IMG/VR virus record: IMGVR_UViG_3300025168_000414
Location: 1-30,356 of that record
Length of the DNA: 30,356 bases
Origin: a virus
Strand: one strand, 5' to 3'
Shown here: piece by piece, positions 6,621-14,843 of the stretch
How positions within the stretch are numbered: the stretch's first letter is position 1
Layout: each line of letters opens with the position of its first letter
Translations under genes and position numbers: made by a program
The notes under the pieces: generated by a model
Seen by the model: only the letters and a program-made list of their open reading frames with translations
Databases searched by the model: none
Told to the model about the DNA's origin: nothing

Positions 6621-8827
6621 TGTACAAGCAAACTTTATATAAAATATTAAAAAACCATGTTAAACCTAAAGTTCTTAAACGAATGAATAGGTATAATAAA
6701 TGGGATTATGGATATAACGAAGATCATGATATGGTTGTTATATCTAAGACTGGGCAAATTGGAGAGATTTATGAGATACAAAATCTTAAAATAGCTTTAC
6801 CAGCCGCTGTAAACGTGCATGAGTTTAAAGAAAACAAATGGACTAAATTTGAATATCCTAAGATATTAAAAAAAATTAAAACAGTTTTTGATTGGAGAGA
6901 GTATCCTGATGAATTTAAAGAAAAACACTATGACTACATCGATAATGAGTTTACTCGCAGAGAAGAAGGTTTTTGGTATGTTAATAAAGATGTGCCTACT
7001 TACATTACTGGTACTCACTATATGTACTTGCAGTGGTCCAAGATTGATGTTGGGAACCCAGACTTTCGAGAAGCAAACCGTATCTTTTTCATATTCTGGG
7101 CCGCCTGCGTTGCAGATACACGGTGTTATGGTATGTCCTATCTCAAGAACAGACGTTCGGGCTTTTCGTTTATGGCATCAGGTGAGTGCGTTAACATGGC
7201 GACCATATCAACCGACGCACGTTTTGGGATTTTGTCCAAATCTGGCGCCGATGCTAAGAAGATGTTCACTGATAAGGTCGTACCAATATCCGTTAATTAT
7301 CCCTTCTTTTTCAAGCCGATCCAGGACGGAATGGACCGTCCAAAGACCGAACTCGCATACAGAGTTCCAGCCAGTAAATTTACCAGAAGAAGTATTACCT
7401 CTTCCGACAAAGCCGAGGATCTCGCCGGGCTCGACACGACAATCGACTGGAAAAATACCGGTGATAACGCCTACGATGGTGAAAAACTCAAACTCCTCGT
7501 CCACGATGAAAGTGGGAAATGGGAAAGGCCAAACAACATTCTTAACAACTGGAGGGTTACGAAAACCACCCTTAGATTAGGATCAAGAATTATTGGAAAG
7601 TGTATGATGGGATCAACATCAAACGCTTTAGACAAAGGTGGTAGAAACTTTAAAAAACTATACGATGACTCAGATGTTAACAAAAGAAACGCCAATGGAC
7701 AGACTCGCTCAGGATTATATTCTTTGTTCATACCTATGGAATGGAACTACGAAGGATACATTGATTCTTATGGGTTTCCTGTCTTCGAAACTCCAAAAAA
7801 CAAAACATACGGACCGCATGGAGTATTAATAAAAATAGGTGTATTAGAGTATTGGAAAAATGAGGTTGAAGGATTAAAAGAAGATCAAGACGGTTTAAAT
7901 GAATTCTACAGACAATTTCCCCGTACAACTAAACATGCTTTTAGAGATGAATCTAAAATGTCTTTATTTAATTTAACTAAAATCTATCAACAAATAGATT
8001 ATAATGAAGATATTAATAATAAAATACTAGTAACAACTGGTTCTTTTAGTTGGCAAAACGGAATTAAAGATTCGAAAGTTTTATTTTTACCTAATAATAA
8101 CGGTAGGTTTAAAGTGTCTTGGGTTCCACCAATTCAATTACAAAACAAAGTAATAATAAAAAATGGTATAAAATATCCTGGAAATGAACATTGTGGATGT
8201 TTTGGTTGTGATAGTTATGATATATCAGGAACAGTTGATAAAAGAGGTTCTAACGGATCTTTACATGGATTAACAAAATACAGCATGGAAGACGTGCCTC
8301 CTAGTATGTTTTTTTTAGAATACATAGCAAGACCGCAAACTGCTGAAATATTTTTTGAAGATGTATTAATGGCTTGTATATTTTATGGCATGCCTATATT
8401 AGCTGAAAACAATAAACCAAGACTACTTTATCATTTTAAACGTAGAGGTTATAGAGGCTTTGCAATGAATAGACCTGACAAAATTTGGAATAAACTTTCA
8501 ATAACAGAAAAAGAAATAGGTGGAATACCTAATTCAAGCGAAGACATAAAACAAGCGCACGCAGCGGCAATAGAATCTTATATTGAATCACATGTTGGTC
8601 TTTTAGATAATGGGTATGGAGATATTTATTTTCAAAGAACATTAGAAGATTGGTCTCAATTTGATATAAACAATAGAACTAAACATGATGCTTCTATAAG
8701 TTCTGGTTTAGCACTCATGGGTTGTAACAAACATAGATACACGCCTATTTTTAAAGCGCCATTAGCGTCAAAACCATTAGGGTTTAAAAAATATAATAAC
8801 GAAGGAATTAGTTCAAAAATAATATAA
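6620..8827 (+). CDS. terL: Terminase large subunit (ATPase and nuclease)
   Basis: 735 residues. TerL powers DNA packaging and cuts the concatemer. The ATPase half has an Arg-rich loop N-R-R-S-G-F-S at about 177-183 in the Walker A position; it lacks the usual Lys after Gly, a variation I believe is shared by related marine phage terminases. Walker B is L-L-V-H-D-E-S with Asp 296 and Glu 297, and M-M-G-S-T-S-N follows in the coupling-motif position. The nuclease half shows G-C-D-S-Y-D (Asp 531), a middle acidic/aromatic stretch around I-L-A-E-N-N, and H-D-A-S (Asp 690), the expected acidic residues of an RNase H-like nuclease. The length is typical of long crAss-like TerL proteins. Bases about 7030-7570 have very different GC content and codon use. 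Confidence 0.92.
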   Translation: MYKQTLYKILKNHVKPKVLKRMNRYNKWDYGYNEDHDMVVISKTGQIGEIYEIQNLKIALPAAVNVHEFKENKWTKFEYPKILKKIKTVFDWREYPDEFKEKHYDYIDNEFTRREEGFWYVNKDVPTYITGTHYMYLQWSKIDVGNPDFREANRIFFIFWAACVADTRCYGMSYLKNRRSGFSFMASGECVNMATISTDARFGILSKSGADAKKMFTDKVVPISVNYPFFFKPIQDGMDRPKTELAYRVPASKFTRRSITSSDKAEDLAGLDTTIDWKNTGDNAYDGEKLKLLVHDESGKWERPNNILNNWRVTKTTLRLGSRIIGKCMMGSTSNALDKGGRNFKKLYDDSDVNKRNANGQTRSGLYSLFIPMEWNYEGYIDSYGFPVFETPKNKTYGPHGVLIKIGVLEYWKNEVEGLKEDQDGLNEFYRQFPRTTKHAFRDESKMSLFNLTKIYQQIDYNEDINNKILVTTGSFSWQNGIKDSKVLFLPNNNGRFKVSWVPPIQLQNKVIIKNGIKYPGNEHCGCFGCDSYDISGTVDKRGSNGSLHGLTKYSMEDVPPSMFFLEYIARPQTAEIFFEDVLMACIFYGMPILAENNKPRLLYHFKRRGYRGFAMNRPDKIWNKLSITEKEIGGIPNSSEDIKQAHAAAIESYIESHVGLLDNGYGDIYFQRTLEDWSQFDINNRTKHDASISSGLALMGCNKHRYTPIFKAPLASKPLGFKKYNNEGISSKII
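7030..7570 (+). other. GC-rich island of foreign codon use inside terL
   Basis: By hand count of nine 60-base lines (7021-7560), GC is about 47%, against 33% in the two lines just before (6901-7020) and about 30% elsewhere. Within it Arg is often CGT, CGA or CGG, Leu is CTC, Ala is GCC, and Ser is TCC or TCG, while the flanks use AGA, TTA, GCT and TCT. In a 40-codon sample, about half of the third positions are G or C. The reading frame and TerL protein motifs are uninterrupted. It covers the ATPase core from before the Walker A-like loop to just after Walker B. The best reading is recombination with a higher-GC relative, or an assembly chimera. Confidence 0.8.
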
Positions 8828-8830
8828 TAA

Positions 8831-11245
8831 ATGATTTATAATAATTACGTTGGTTCATTTCCAAGTCAGGTAGTATCTGATGAAGAAAAGCAAAGTTACG
8901 ACTATGGTTACGCTGTGGGACGCGCTGTTGAGGGTGAGTGGTTTTCTGGAGACAGAGGAGGTATGGGAAATAGATACCAAAATAGTTGGTTAAATTTTCA
9001 TAGACTAAGATTGTATGCTAGAGGAGAACAACCTGTGCAAAAATATAAAGATGAGTTATCTATTAATGGTGATTTGTCTTATCTTAATTTAGACTGGAAA
9101 CCAGTACCTATTATACCTAAATTTGTAGATATAATTGTAAATGGTATGTCACAAAAAATTTTTGATATAAAAGCTTATGCTCAAGATCCAGAATCTTTAA
9201 AACAAAGAACAAAATACGCAGATGCTATAATGCGTGATATGTATGCTAAAGAAATAATTCAAGCCACTAATGACGCTACTGGAATGAATTTTTTTAATAC
9301 AAATGATCCAAATAACATACCTGAGTCTCAAGATGAATTAGATTTACACATGCAGCTTAGTTATAAGCAGTCTATAGAAATAGCAGAAGAAGAAGTTATT
9401 GAAAATGTGCTAGCTGCAAATAAGTATGAATTAGTTAAAAAAAGATTATTACAAGATTTAGCAATTATAGGTATAAGTGCAGTAAAAACAGATTTTAATT
9501 TAGCTAATGGGGTAACTGTTAATTATGTTGATCCTGCTAATTTAGTTTATTCTTACACAGAAGATCCAAATTTTGACGATATATACTATGCTGGTGAAGT
9601 TAAGTCTATTAGTTTAGTAGAACTTAAGAAACAATTTCCAGGACTAACTGATTCAGAATTAAAAGAAATAGAAAAATATCCTGGTGACGCTAACTATACT
9701 AGAAATTTTTACGCACAACAAGATTCTTATAACCAAGTTCAAGTGTTATATTTTGAATATAAAACTTACAGTAATCAAGTTTTTAAAATAAAGCAAACAG
9801 AACAAGGGTTAGAAAAAGCTTTAGAAAAACCAGACAGTTTTAATCCACCCGCTAATGATAACTTTGAAAGAGTTGGAAGAAGTATTGAGGTTTTATATAC
9901 TGGAGCTAAGATATTAGGACATGAAATGATGTTAGAATGGAAACTAGCAGAAAATATGACAAGGCCTAATTCTAATGTTACAAAAGTTAACATGAATTAC
10001 GCTATATGTGCTCCTAGAATGTATAAGGGCAACATAGAATCAACCGTAAGCAGAATAACAGGCTTTGCTGATATGATTCAATTAACACATCTTAAACTAC
10101 AACAAGTTTTAGCGCGTATGGTGCCAGATGGTGTGTTTGTAGATGTTGATGGTTTAGCGGAAGTAGATCTAGGTAATGGAACTAATTATAATGCACAAGA
10201 AGCATTAAACATGTATTTCCAAACTGGTTCTATTGTTGGTAGATCAATGACTCAAGAAGGTGACTTAAATAGAGGAAAAGTACCTATACAAGAATTACAG
10301 ACTTCAGCAGGTAGCGCAAAAATACAAAGCTTAATACAAACTTATCAATATTATTTACAAATGATAAGAGATGTAACTGGGCTTAATGAAGCTAGTGATG
10401 CTAGCACACCAGATCAACATGCTTTAGTAGGTTTACAAAAAATGGCAGCAGCTAATTCTAATACTGCATTAAGACATATTATGCAAGCTGGATTATTTTT
10501 AACTTTAAGAAGTTGTGAAAATATAGCATTAAGAGTAGCTGATTCTTTAAGTTATCCTTTAACAAGAGCTGCTTTAATAGATTCTATATCATCTTATAAT
10601 ACAGGCACGTTAGAAGAACTACAAGATAGAAACTTACAAGATTTTGGTATATTTTTAGAATTAGAACCTGATGATGAACAAAAAGCTCAATTAGAACAAA
10701 ATATTCAAATAGCATTACAGTCAGGTGGAATAGATTTACCAGACGCTATTGATATACGTCAAGTAAAAAATATAAAATTAGCTAATGCTTTATTAAAACA
10801 AAGTCGTAAAAGAAAAGCTGCAGAAGATCAAGCTAAGAATTTACAAAACATTCAAGCGCAAGCTCAAGCAAATGCTCAAGCTGCTGAACAAGCTACAACT
10901 GCAGAGATGCAAAAACAACAAGCTTTAGCAGAAACAGAAATACAAATAGAACAAGCAAAATTACAGTTTGAAACTAAAAAAATGCTTCAAGAAGCTGAGA
11001 TTAAAAAAGAGTTAATGGCAGAAGAATTTGGGTATAACATGCAATTGGCACAAATAAAAGCTAATACTGAAACTCAAAAAGAATCAGAAATAGAAAACAG
11101 AAAAGATTCAAGAGTAAAATTACAAGGTACTCAAGAATCAGAGCTTATTAATCAAAGACAAAACAACACACTACCCCAAAGTTTTGAATCCGCTGGATTT
11201 GATGGTTTAGGAGGTTTTGGGCTAGAACAATTTACGCCTAGATAA
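8831..11245 (+). CDS. Portal protein
   Basis: 804 residues directly after TerL, four bases downstream of its stop. The portal forms the dodecameric ring through which DNA enters and leaves the head. Near residues 90-115 a block L-N-L-D-W-K-P-V-P-I-I-P-K-F-V-D followed by I-V-N-G-M resembles the N-terminal region of crAss-like portal proteins. The middle contains long helices with alternating acidic and hydrophobic residues, and D-V-T-G-L-N-E-A near residues 515-522 fits the common portal crown/stem region. The last 150 residues (from about 655) form a Gln/Ala/Glu-rich coiled coil and a Gly/Phe-rich tail, which may be the barrel inside the capsid. Gene order TerL, portal, scaffold, capsid strongly supports the call. 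Confidence 0.88.
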   Translation: MIYNNYVGSFPSQVVSDEEKQSYDYGYAVGRAVEGEWFSGDRGGMGNRYQNSWLNFHRLRLYARGEQPVQKYKDELSINGDLSYLNLDWKPVPIIPKFVDIIVNGMSQKIFDIKAYAQDPESLKQRTKYADAIMRDMYAKEIIQATNDATGMNFFNTNDPNNIPESQDELDLHMQLSYKQSIEIAEEEVIENVLAANKYELVKKRLLQDLAIIGISAVKTDFNLANGVTVNYVDPANLVYSYTEDPNFDDIYYAGEVKSISLVELKKQFPGLTDSELKEIEKYPGDANYTRNFYAQQDSYNQVQVLYFEYKTYSNQVFKIKQTEQGLEKALEKPDSFNPPANDNFERVGRSIEVLYTGAKILGHEMMLEWKLAENMTRPNSNVTKVNMNYAICAPRMYKGNIESTVSRITGFADMIQLTHLKLQQVLARMVPDGVFVDVDGLAEVDLGNGTNYNAQEALNMYFQTGSIVGRSMTQEGDLNRGKVPIQELQTSAGSAKIQSLIQTYQYYLQMIRDVTGLNEASDASTPDQHALVGLQKMAAANSNTALRHIMQAGLFLTLRSCENIALRVADSLSYPLTRAALIDSISSYNTGTLEELQDRNLQDFGIFLELEPDDEQKAQLEQNIQIALQSGGIDLPDAIDIRQVKNIKLANALLKQSRKRKAAEDQAKNLQNIQAQAQANAQAAEQATTAEMQKQQALAETEIQIEQAKLQFETKKMLQEAEIKKELMAEEFGYNMQLAQIKANTETQKESEIENRKDSRVKLQGTQESELINQRQNNTLPQSFESAGFDGLGGFGLEQFTPR

Positions 11246-11263
11246 ATTTTTTATTAATTATTT

Positions 11264-11280
11264 AATTATATTATATTATG
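11264..11280 (+). promoter_or_regulatory. AT leader repeated before the scaffold gene
   Basis: The 17 bases AATTATATTATATTATG, ending in the start codon of the scaffold gene, occur identically at 14005-14021 ahead of the gene after the capsid. No Shine-Dalgarno sequence is present in either place. The repetition suggests a common translation leader or late promoter element rather than chance, although the composition is simple. Confidence 0.4.
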
Positions 11281-12465
11281 TCAACACAAAAAGAAGTAAA
11301 ACAAGAGGGAGATTTTAAATTAAAATCAAAAACCCCTAAAAAATTAAGCGTTCCTGAATCTACAATCAAAATGGATTTAGCAGCAATGAAACCTAAAGAA
11401 GAACCAGTCAAAATTGACTTAACAGAAAAAGATCAAAAAGATGCCCTTCAAAAACAAGAAACAAAGGAAAGCGTGCTACCTGAAGAACGACCCAAGGTGG
11501 AACTGCAAGCAGTGGGACAAGGAGACGAAAAACCCGTTGAGAATGTTATTAAAGAAATACAAAACGACGACGAGGTAAAAGAAGAAGTAAAACAAACCAC
11601 AAAAGAATACAAAGAATCTAAAAGAGATGCAGAGGTTATTGGGAAACCATTACCTGAAAACATTGAAAAACTTGTTTCATTCATGGAAAAAACAGGTGGT
11701 AATATTGAAGATTATGTTAGATTAAACGCTGACTACTCAACAATAGACAATGAATCTTTACTTAGAGAATATTATAAGCAAACACGTCCACATTTAGAAT
11801 ATGACGAAGTTAACTTTTTATTAGAAGATAATTTTAAATACGATGAAGACGTTGCTGATGAGCGAGAGATTAAAAAGAAAAAACTCGCTTTTAAAGAAGA
11901 AATTGGAAAAGCTAAAAACTTTTTAACAGATCTGAAAGATAAATATTACGATGAAATCAAGTTGAAATCTAACGTAACTGAAGATCAAAAAAAAGCTATG
12001 GACTTTTTTAATAGATACCAAGAAGATCAAAGTGCAATATCCACACAAAGAGAAGAATTTAAACGTGTAACTGAAAATACTTTTAATGACGATTTCGAAG
12101 GTTTCGATTTCAAACTAGGAGACAAAAAATTTAGATACGGCGTAAAAAATCCTAACGAAATTGTGGAAAATCAATTAGACATTACAAACTTTGTTAAGAC
12201 GTTCTTAAACAAAGAAGGTGTTTTAAGCGACCCAAAAGGATATCACAAAGCTATGTACGCCGCAAGAAATGCCGATACTATAGCAACACATTTTTATGAG
12301 CAAGGCAAAGCTGATGCTGTTAAAGATGTAGTAGCTAAATCAAAAAACATAACCACTGAAGCTCGACAAGAGGGAACTGGAAATGTTTTTGTTAATGGAT
12401 TGAAAGTTAAAGCGGTTAGTGGTGTTGATTCTTCTAAGTTAAAAATAAAAACAAGAAAATTTTAA
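11278..12465 (+). CDS. Putative scaffolding protein
   Basis: 395 residues, highly charged, with a disordered Lys/Glu/Pro-rich first 110 residues, then helical segments (about 130-320) and a short C-terminal part with F-V-N-G-L-K-V-K and a basic tail K-I-K-T-R-K-F. It lies between portal and major capsid genes, the usual place for the scaffold, and its acidic helical body with a basic C-terminus fits proteins that organise capsid subunits and leave before DNA enters. No protease motif is seen. The 32-base AT leader matches that before the 14019 gene. A minor capsid or internal protein is the alternative. Confidence 0.72.
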   Translation: MSTQKEVKQEGDFKLKSKTPKKLSVPESTIKMDLAAMKPKEEPVKIDLTEKDQKDALQKQETKESVLPEERPKVELQAVGQGDEKPVENVIKEIQNDDEVKEEVKQTTKEYKESKRDAEVIGKPLPENIEKLVSFMEKTGGNIEDYVRLNADYSTIDNESLLREYYKQTRPHLEYDEVNFLLEDNFKYDEDVADEREIKKKKLAFKEEIGKAKNFLTDLKDKYYDEIKLKSNVTEDQKKAMDFFNRYQEDQSAISTQREEFKRVTENTFNDDFEGFDFKLGDKKFRYGVKNPNEIVENQLDITNFVKTFLNKEGVLSDPKGYHKAMYAARNADTIATHFYEQGKADAVKDVVAKSKNITTEARQEGTGNVFVNGLKVKAVSGVDSSKLKIKTRKF

Positions 12466-12481
12466 AAAAAATTAAACAATT

Positions 12482-13933
12482 ATGGCTTTACAACCGCAAT
12501 TTGGGGCAATAATCCCATCGCAATCGCAAGAGTTACTTAACAGTAATTATTTGCAGTGGACGAATAACGCAGGTGCAAACTTTGCTGATTTCGCTCAACA
12601 ATACTTACCTGAAGTATACGAACAAGAAGTAGAACGTTATGGAAACAGAACGTTATCTGGATTCTTACGTATGGTAGGGGCAGAAATGCCAATGACTTCT
12701 GATCAAGTAATTTGGTCTGAACAAAATAGATTACACATATCTTACGACGGATGTGCAATTGGAAATGGAGCTGGTGTAAATACAGTTACAATTCCACTTG
12801 CTGCTGGAACTGTTAGAAATGTAGTTTCACCTAAATCAACTATAGTTATACTTGACACCGCTGGACAAGAAAGAAAATGTTTCGTATCTGCAAGTAATAC
12901 AGCTACTGGAGTATTAAACGTTTTACCTTACACTGCTGCCGATCTACAAGGTATGGCTGCTGTTGGTAAAATATTTGTTTATGGTTCTGACGTTGCAAAA
13001 GGTCAATCTGTAAACAATGCTCCTGACGCACTTGGAGCTGTTATTAACGATCAATACATTAGCGTTGATCCTGCTTTTACGCAATTCAGCAACGCGCCAA
13101 TAATTCTTAGAAGCAAATATGTTGTTTCTGGTTCTGACACTGCTCAGATTGGTTGGGTTGAAGTTGCTACTGAAGATGGAACTTCTGGATACTTATGGTA
13201 TTTAAAAGCTGAATCTGAAACTAGATTACGTTTTGAGGATTACTTAGAAATGGCAATGGTTGAAGGTGAGCTTTCTGGAGCTGGATCTGCTGCTGCTGGA
13301 TCTGCTTTAGTTGGTGGAGGTACGCAAGGTTTATTTGCTGCTATTCAAGCTAGAGGTAATGTGCAAACAGGATTTACAGCTGCTGCTGGACTTGATTCAT
13401 TTGACGCGATTCTTAAGAATTTAGATACTCAAGGAGCAATTGAAGAAAACATGTTATTTTTACAGAGACAAACATCTCTTGATTTTGATGATATGTTAGC
13501 TTCTATCTCAGGCGGATTTGCTGGAGGTACTGCTTTTGGATTATTTGAAAATTCTGAAGAAATGGCTCTTAATTTAGGTTTTTCTGGTTTCAGAAGAGGT
13601 TCTTATGACTTCTACAAAACTGACTGGAAATATTTAAATGATGCTTCCACTCGTGGTGCTATCGTTGGAGCAAGTTCTATTGAAGGTGTTTTAATACCTG
13701 CTGGAACTTCTACAGTTTACGATCAAATTTTAGGAACTAACATCAGAAGACCTTTCTTACACGTAAGATATAGAGCTTCACAAGCTGATGATAGAAGAAT
13801 GAAATCTTGGTTAACAGGATCAGTTGGTGGTGCATTTACTTCAACTCTTGATGCTATGGAAGTTAACTTCCTATCTGAAAGATGTTTAGTAACTCAAGCT
13901 GCTAACAACTTTGTATTATTCAAAGGACTATAA
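12482..13933 (+). CDS. Major capsid protein
   Basis: 483 residues, position after portal and scaffold, no signal peptide. The N-terminal part (residues 15-90) is helical with E-V-Y-E-Q-E-V-E-R-Y and a G-F-L-R-M block. The rest is rich in Gly, Ala, Ser and Thr with repeated beta-strand patterns, and there is a long Gly/Ala loop at about residues 263-285. The C-terminal block R-R-P-F-L-H-V-R-Y-R-A-S matches the closing strands expected of an HK97-fold capsid protein, and the length is close to crAss-like capsid proteins (about 490 residues). Local GC is higher than in neighbours and AAC/GAC codons are more frequent, as expected for the most abundant virion protein. A terminator follows. A processed N-terminus cannot be judged from sequence. 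Confidence 0.85.
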   Translation: MALQPQFGAIIPSQSQELLNSNYLQWTNNAGANFADFAQQYLPEVYEQEVERYGNRTLSGFLRMVGAEMPMTSDQVIWSEQNRLHISYDGCAIGNGAGVNTVTIPLAAGTVRNVVSPKSTIVILDTAGQERKCFVSASNTATGVLNVLPYTAADLQGMAAVGKIFVYGSDVAKGQSVNNAPDALGAVINDQYISVDPAFTQFSNAPIILRSKYVVSGSDTAQIGWVEVATEDGTSGYLWYLKAESETRLRFEDYLEMAMVEGELSGAGSAAAGSALVGGGTQGLFAAIQARGNVQTGFTAAAGLDSFDAILKNLDTQGAIEENMLFLQRQTSLDFDDMLASISGGFAGGTAFGLFENSEEMALNLGFSGFRRGSYDFYKTDWKYLNDASTRGAIVGASSIEGVLIPAGTSTVYDQILGTNIRRPFLHVRYRASQADDRRMKSWLTGSVGGAFTSTLDAMEVNFLSERCLVTQAANNFVLFKGL

Positions 13934-13956
13934 TAAGTCAACATTAATGTAATTTT

Positions 13957-13981
13957 TACCCTCGTTGTAACTACGGGGGTA
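13957..13981 (+). terminator. Hairpin terminator or attenuator after the capsid gene
   Basis: TACCCTCGT (13957-13965) pairs with ACGGGGGTA (13973-13981) in a nine-pair stem with one T-G wobble and a seven-base loop. The downstream sequence is AT-rich with a TTTT at 13990-13993, so termination may be partial. It would raise capsid transcript stability and lower expression of downstream tail genes relative to capsid. Confidence 0.65.
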
Positions 13982-14004
13982 ATTATTACTTTTATAAACT
14001 ATTA

Positions 14005-14021
14005 AATTATATTATATTATG
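14005..14021 (+). promoter_or_regulatory. AT leader repeated before the 254-residue gene
   Basis: Identical over 17 bases to the leader at 11264-11280, again ending in the start codon. It follows the capsid terminator by about 24 bases, so this could be where a new transcript or a strong re-initiation site begins. No recognised Bacteroidetes promoter boxes are evident. Confidence 0.4.
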
Positions 14022-14783
14022 GCAAATAACGCTAAAAAAACCCCAAACAACTGGGAAAGAAAAGATAGAAAATACTATCTTACAAATAACTTAACTCCCC
14101 TTACATTAACAATACCATCCAAACATACTAGAAAACATGCTTTGTTATGGTATGATGAAGAATTAGGGAAACAAAGAGAAATTAGATATGCAACTAATCA
14201 AGATTCACCATTTGTAGATGAACAAAAAGGAGAAGTTACATTAGGACATATCGTGTTTGATGAGGGACATTTAATTGTTCAAAAAGAAAAACAAAACTTA
14301 CAAAAACTTTTATCATTATATCATCCATCTTTAGGTAAAGTATACGCTGAGTTTGATCCAGTAGAAAAAGCCAACGATGAATTAGATATACTTGACATGC
14401 AGGTAGATGCAATGAATGCAGCTAGAAACATAGACGTTGATTTAGCAGAAGCTATATTAAGAACTGAAATGGGATCTTCTGTAACATCAATGAGTACTAA
14501 AGAACTTAAAAGAGATTTATTAATATTTGCAAGATCTAATCCTCAATTATTTATTGAATTAGCTAATGATCCAAATGTACAATTAAGAAATTTTGCCATT
14601 AAAGCAACTGAAGCCGGTATAATAATACTAGCACAAGATCAAAGATCTTTTAGATGGGCAACTAATGACAAAAAATTAATGAACGTGCCATTTGACGAAA
14701 ATCCTTATTCAGCTATGGCTGCTTTCTTTAAAACGGATGAAGGTGTAGAAATATTTAAATCTATCGAGAAAAAGTTTAAATAA
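14019..14783 (+). CDS. Conserved-looking virion/connector-region protein of unknown function
   Basis: 254 residues between the capsid and the first ring protein. The N-terminal 70 residues are beta-rich and basic (W-E-R-K-D-R-K-Y-Y-L-T-N), and from about residue 120 the protein becomes helical with D-L-L-I-F-A-R-S-N-P near 168-177. The C-terminus has V-P-F-D-E-N-P-Y-S-A-M-A-A-F-F-K-T-D-E-G, a block I associate with uncultured marine phage structural regions. No enzymatic motif. It is bracketed by hairpins at 13957-13981 and 14795-14826, so its mRNA level may be set separately. Auxiliary capsid or head-completion roles would fit. Confidence 0.75.
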   Translation: MANNAKKTPNNWERKDRKYYLTNNLTPLTLTIPSKHTRKHALLWYDEELGKQREIRYATNQDSPFVDEQKGEVTLGHIVFDEGHLIVQKEKQNLQKLLSLYHPSLGKVYAEFDPVEKANDELDILDMQVDAMNAARNIDVDLAEAILRTEMGSSVTSMSTKELKRDLLIFARSNPQLFIELANDPNVQLRNFAIKATEAGIIILAQDQRSFRWATNDKKLMNVPFDENPYSAMAAFFKTDEGVEIFKSIEKKFK

Positions 14784-14794
14784 CATGTAATACT

Positions 14795-14826
14795 AATATA
14801 GGGCTCGTTTACTCGGGCCCAATATT
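14795..14826 (+). terminator. Strong GC hairpin after the 254-residue gene, partial terminator
   Basis: GGGCTCG (14801-14807) pairs with CGGGCCC (14814-14820) around loop TTTACT, with an outer AATAT/ATATT helix (14795-14799 with 14822-14826) separated by one A-A mismatch. No T-run follows; the next bases are AT-mixed and then A-rich. It may act as a processing or stability hairpin, or a weak terminator, between capsid-side and tail-side genes. Confidence 0.5.
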
Positions 14827-14843
14827 ATAATAAAAAAAACAAA

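Noticed and set aside
6323-6631. Minus-strand 102-codon frame opposite the small terminase
   Set aside because: It is the antisense shadow of a helical Ala/Glu/Lys-rich gene. No other gene in the window is on the minus strand.
6888-7580. A 230-codon open frame in the +1 frame inside terL
   Set aside because: It coincides with the GC-rich island, where stop codons are depleted by composition. The peptide is low in recognisable structure and the terL frame has all catalytic motifs. The long overlap is best explained by base composition.
7208-7731. Minus-strand open frames inside terL
   Set aside because: They also lie in or beside the GC-rich island, have no leader or neighbour on that strand, and encode no recognisable motif.
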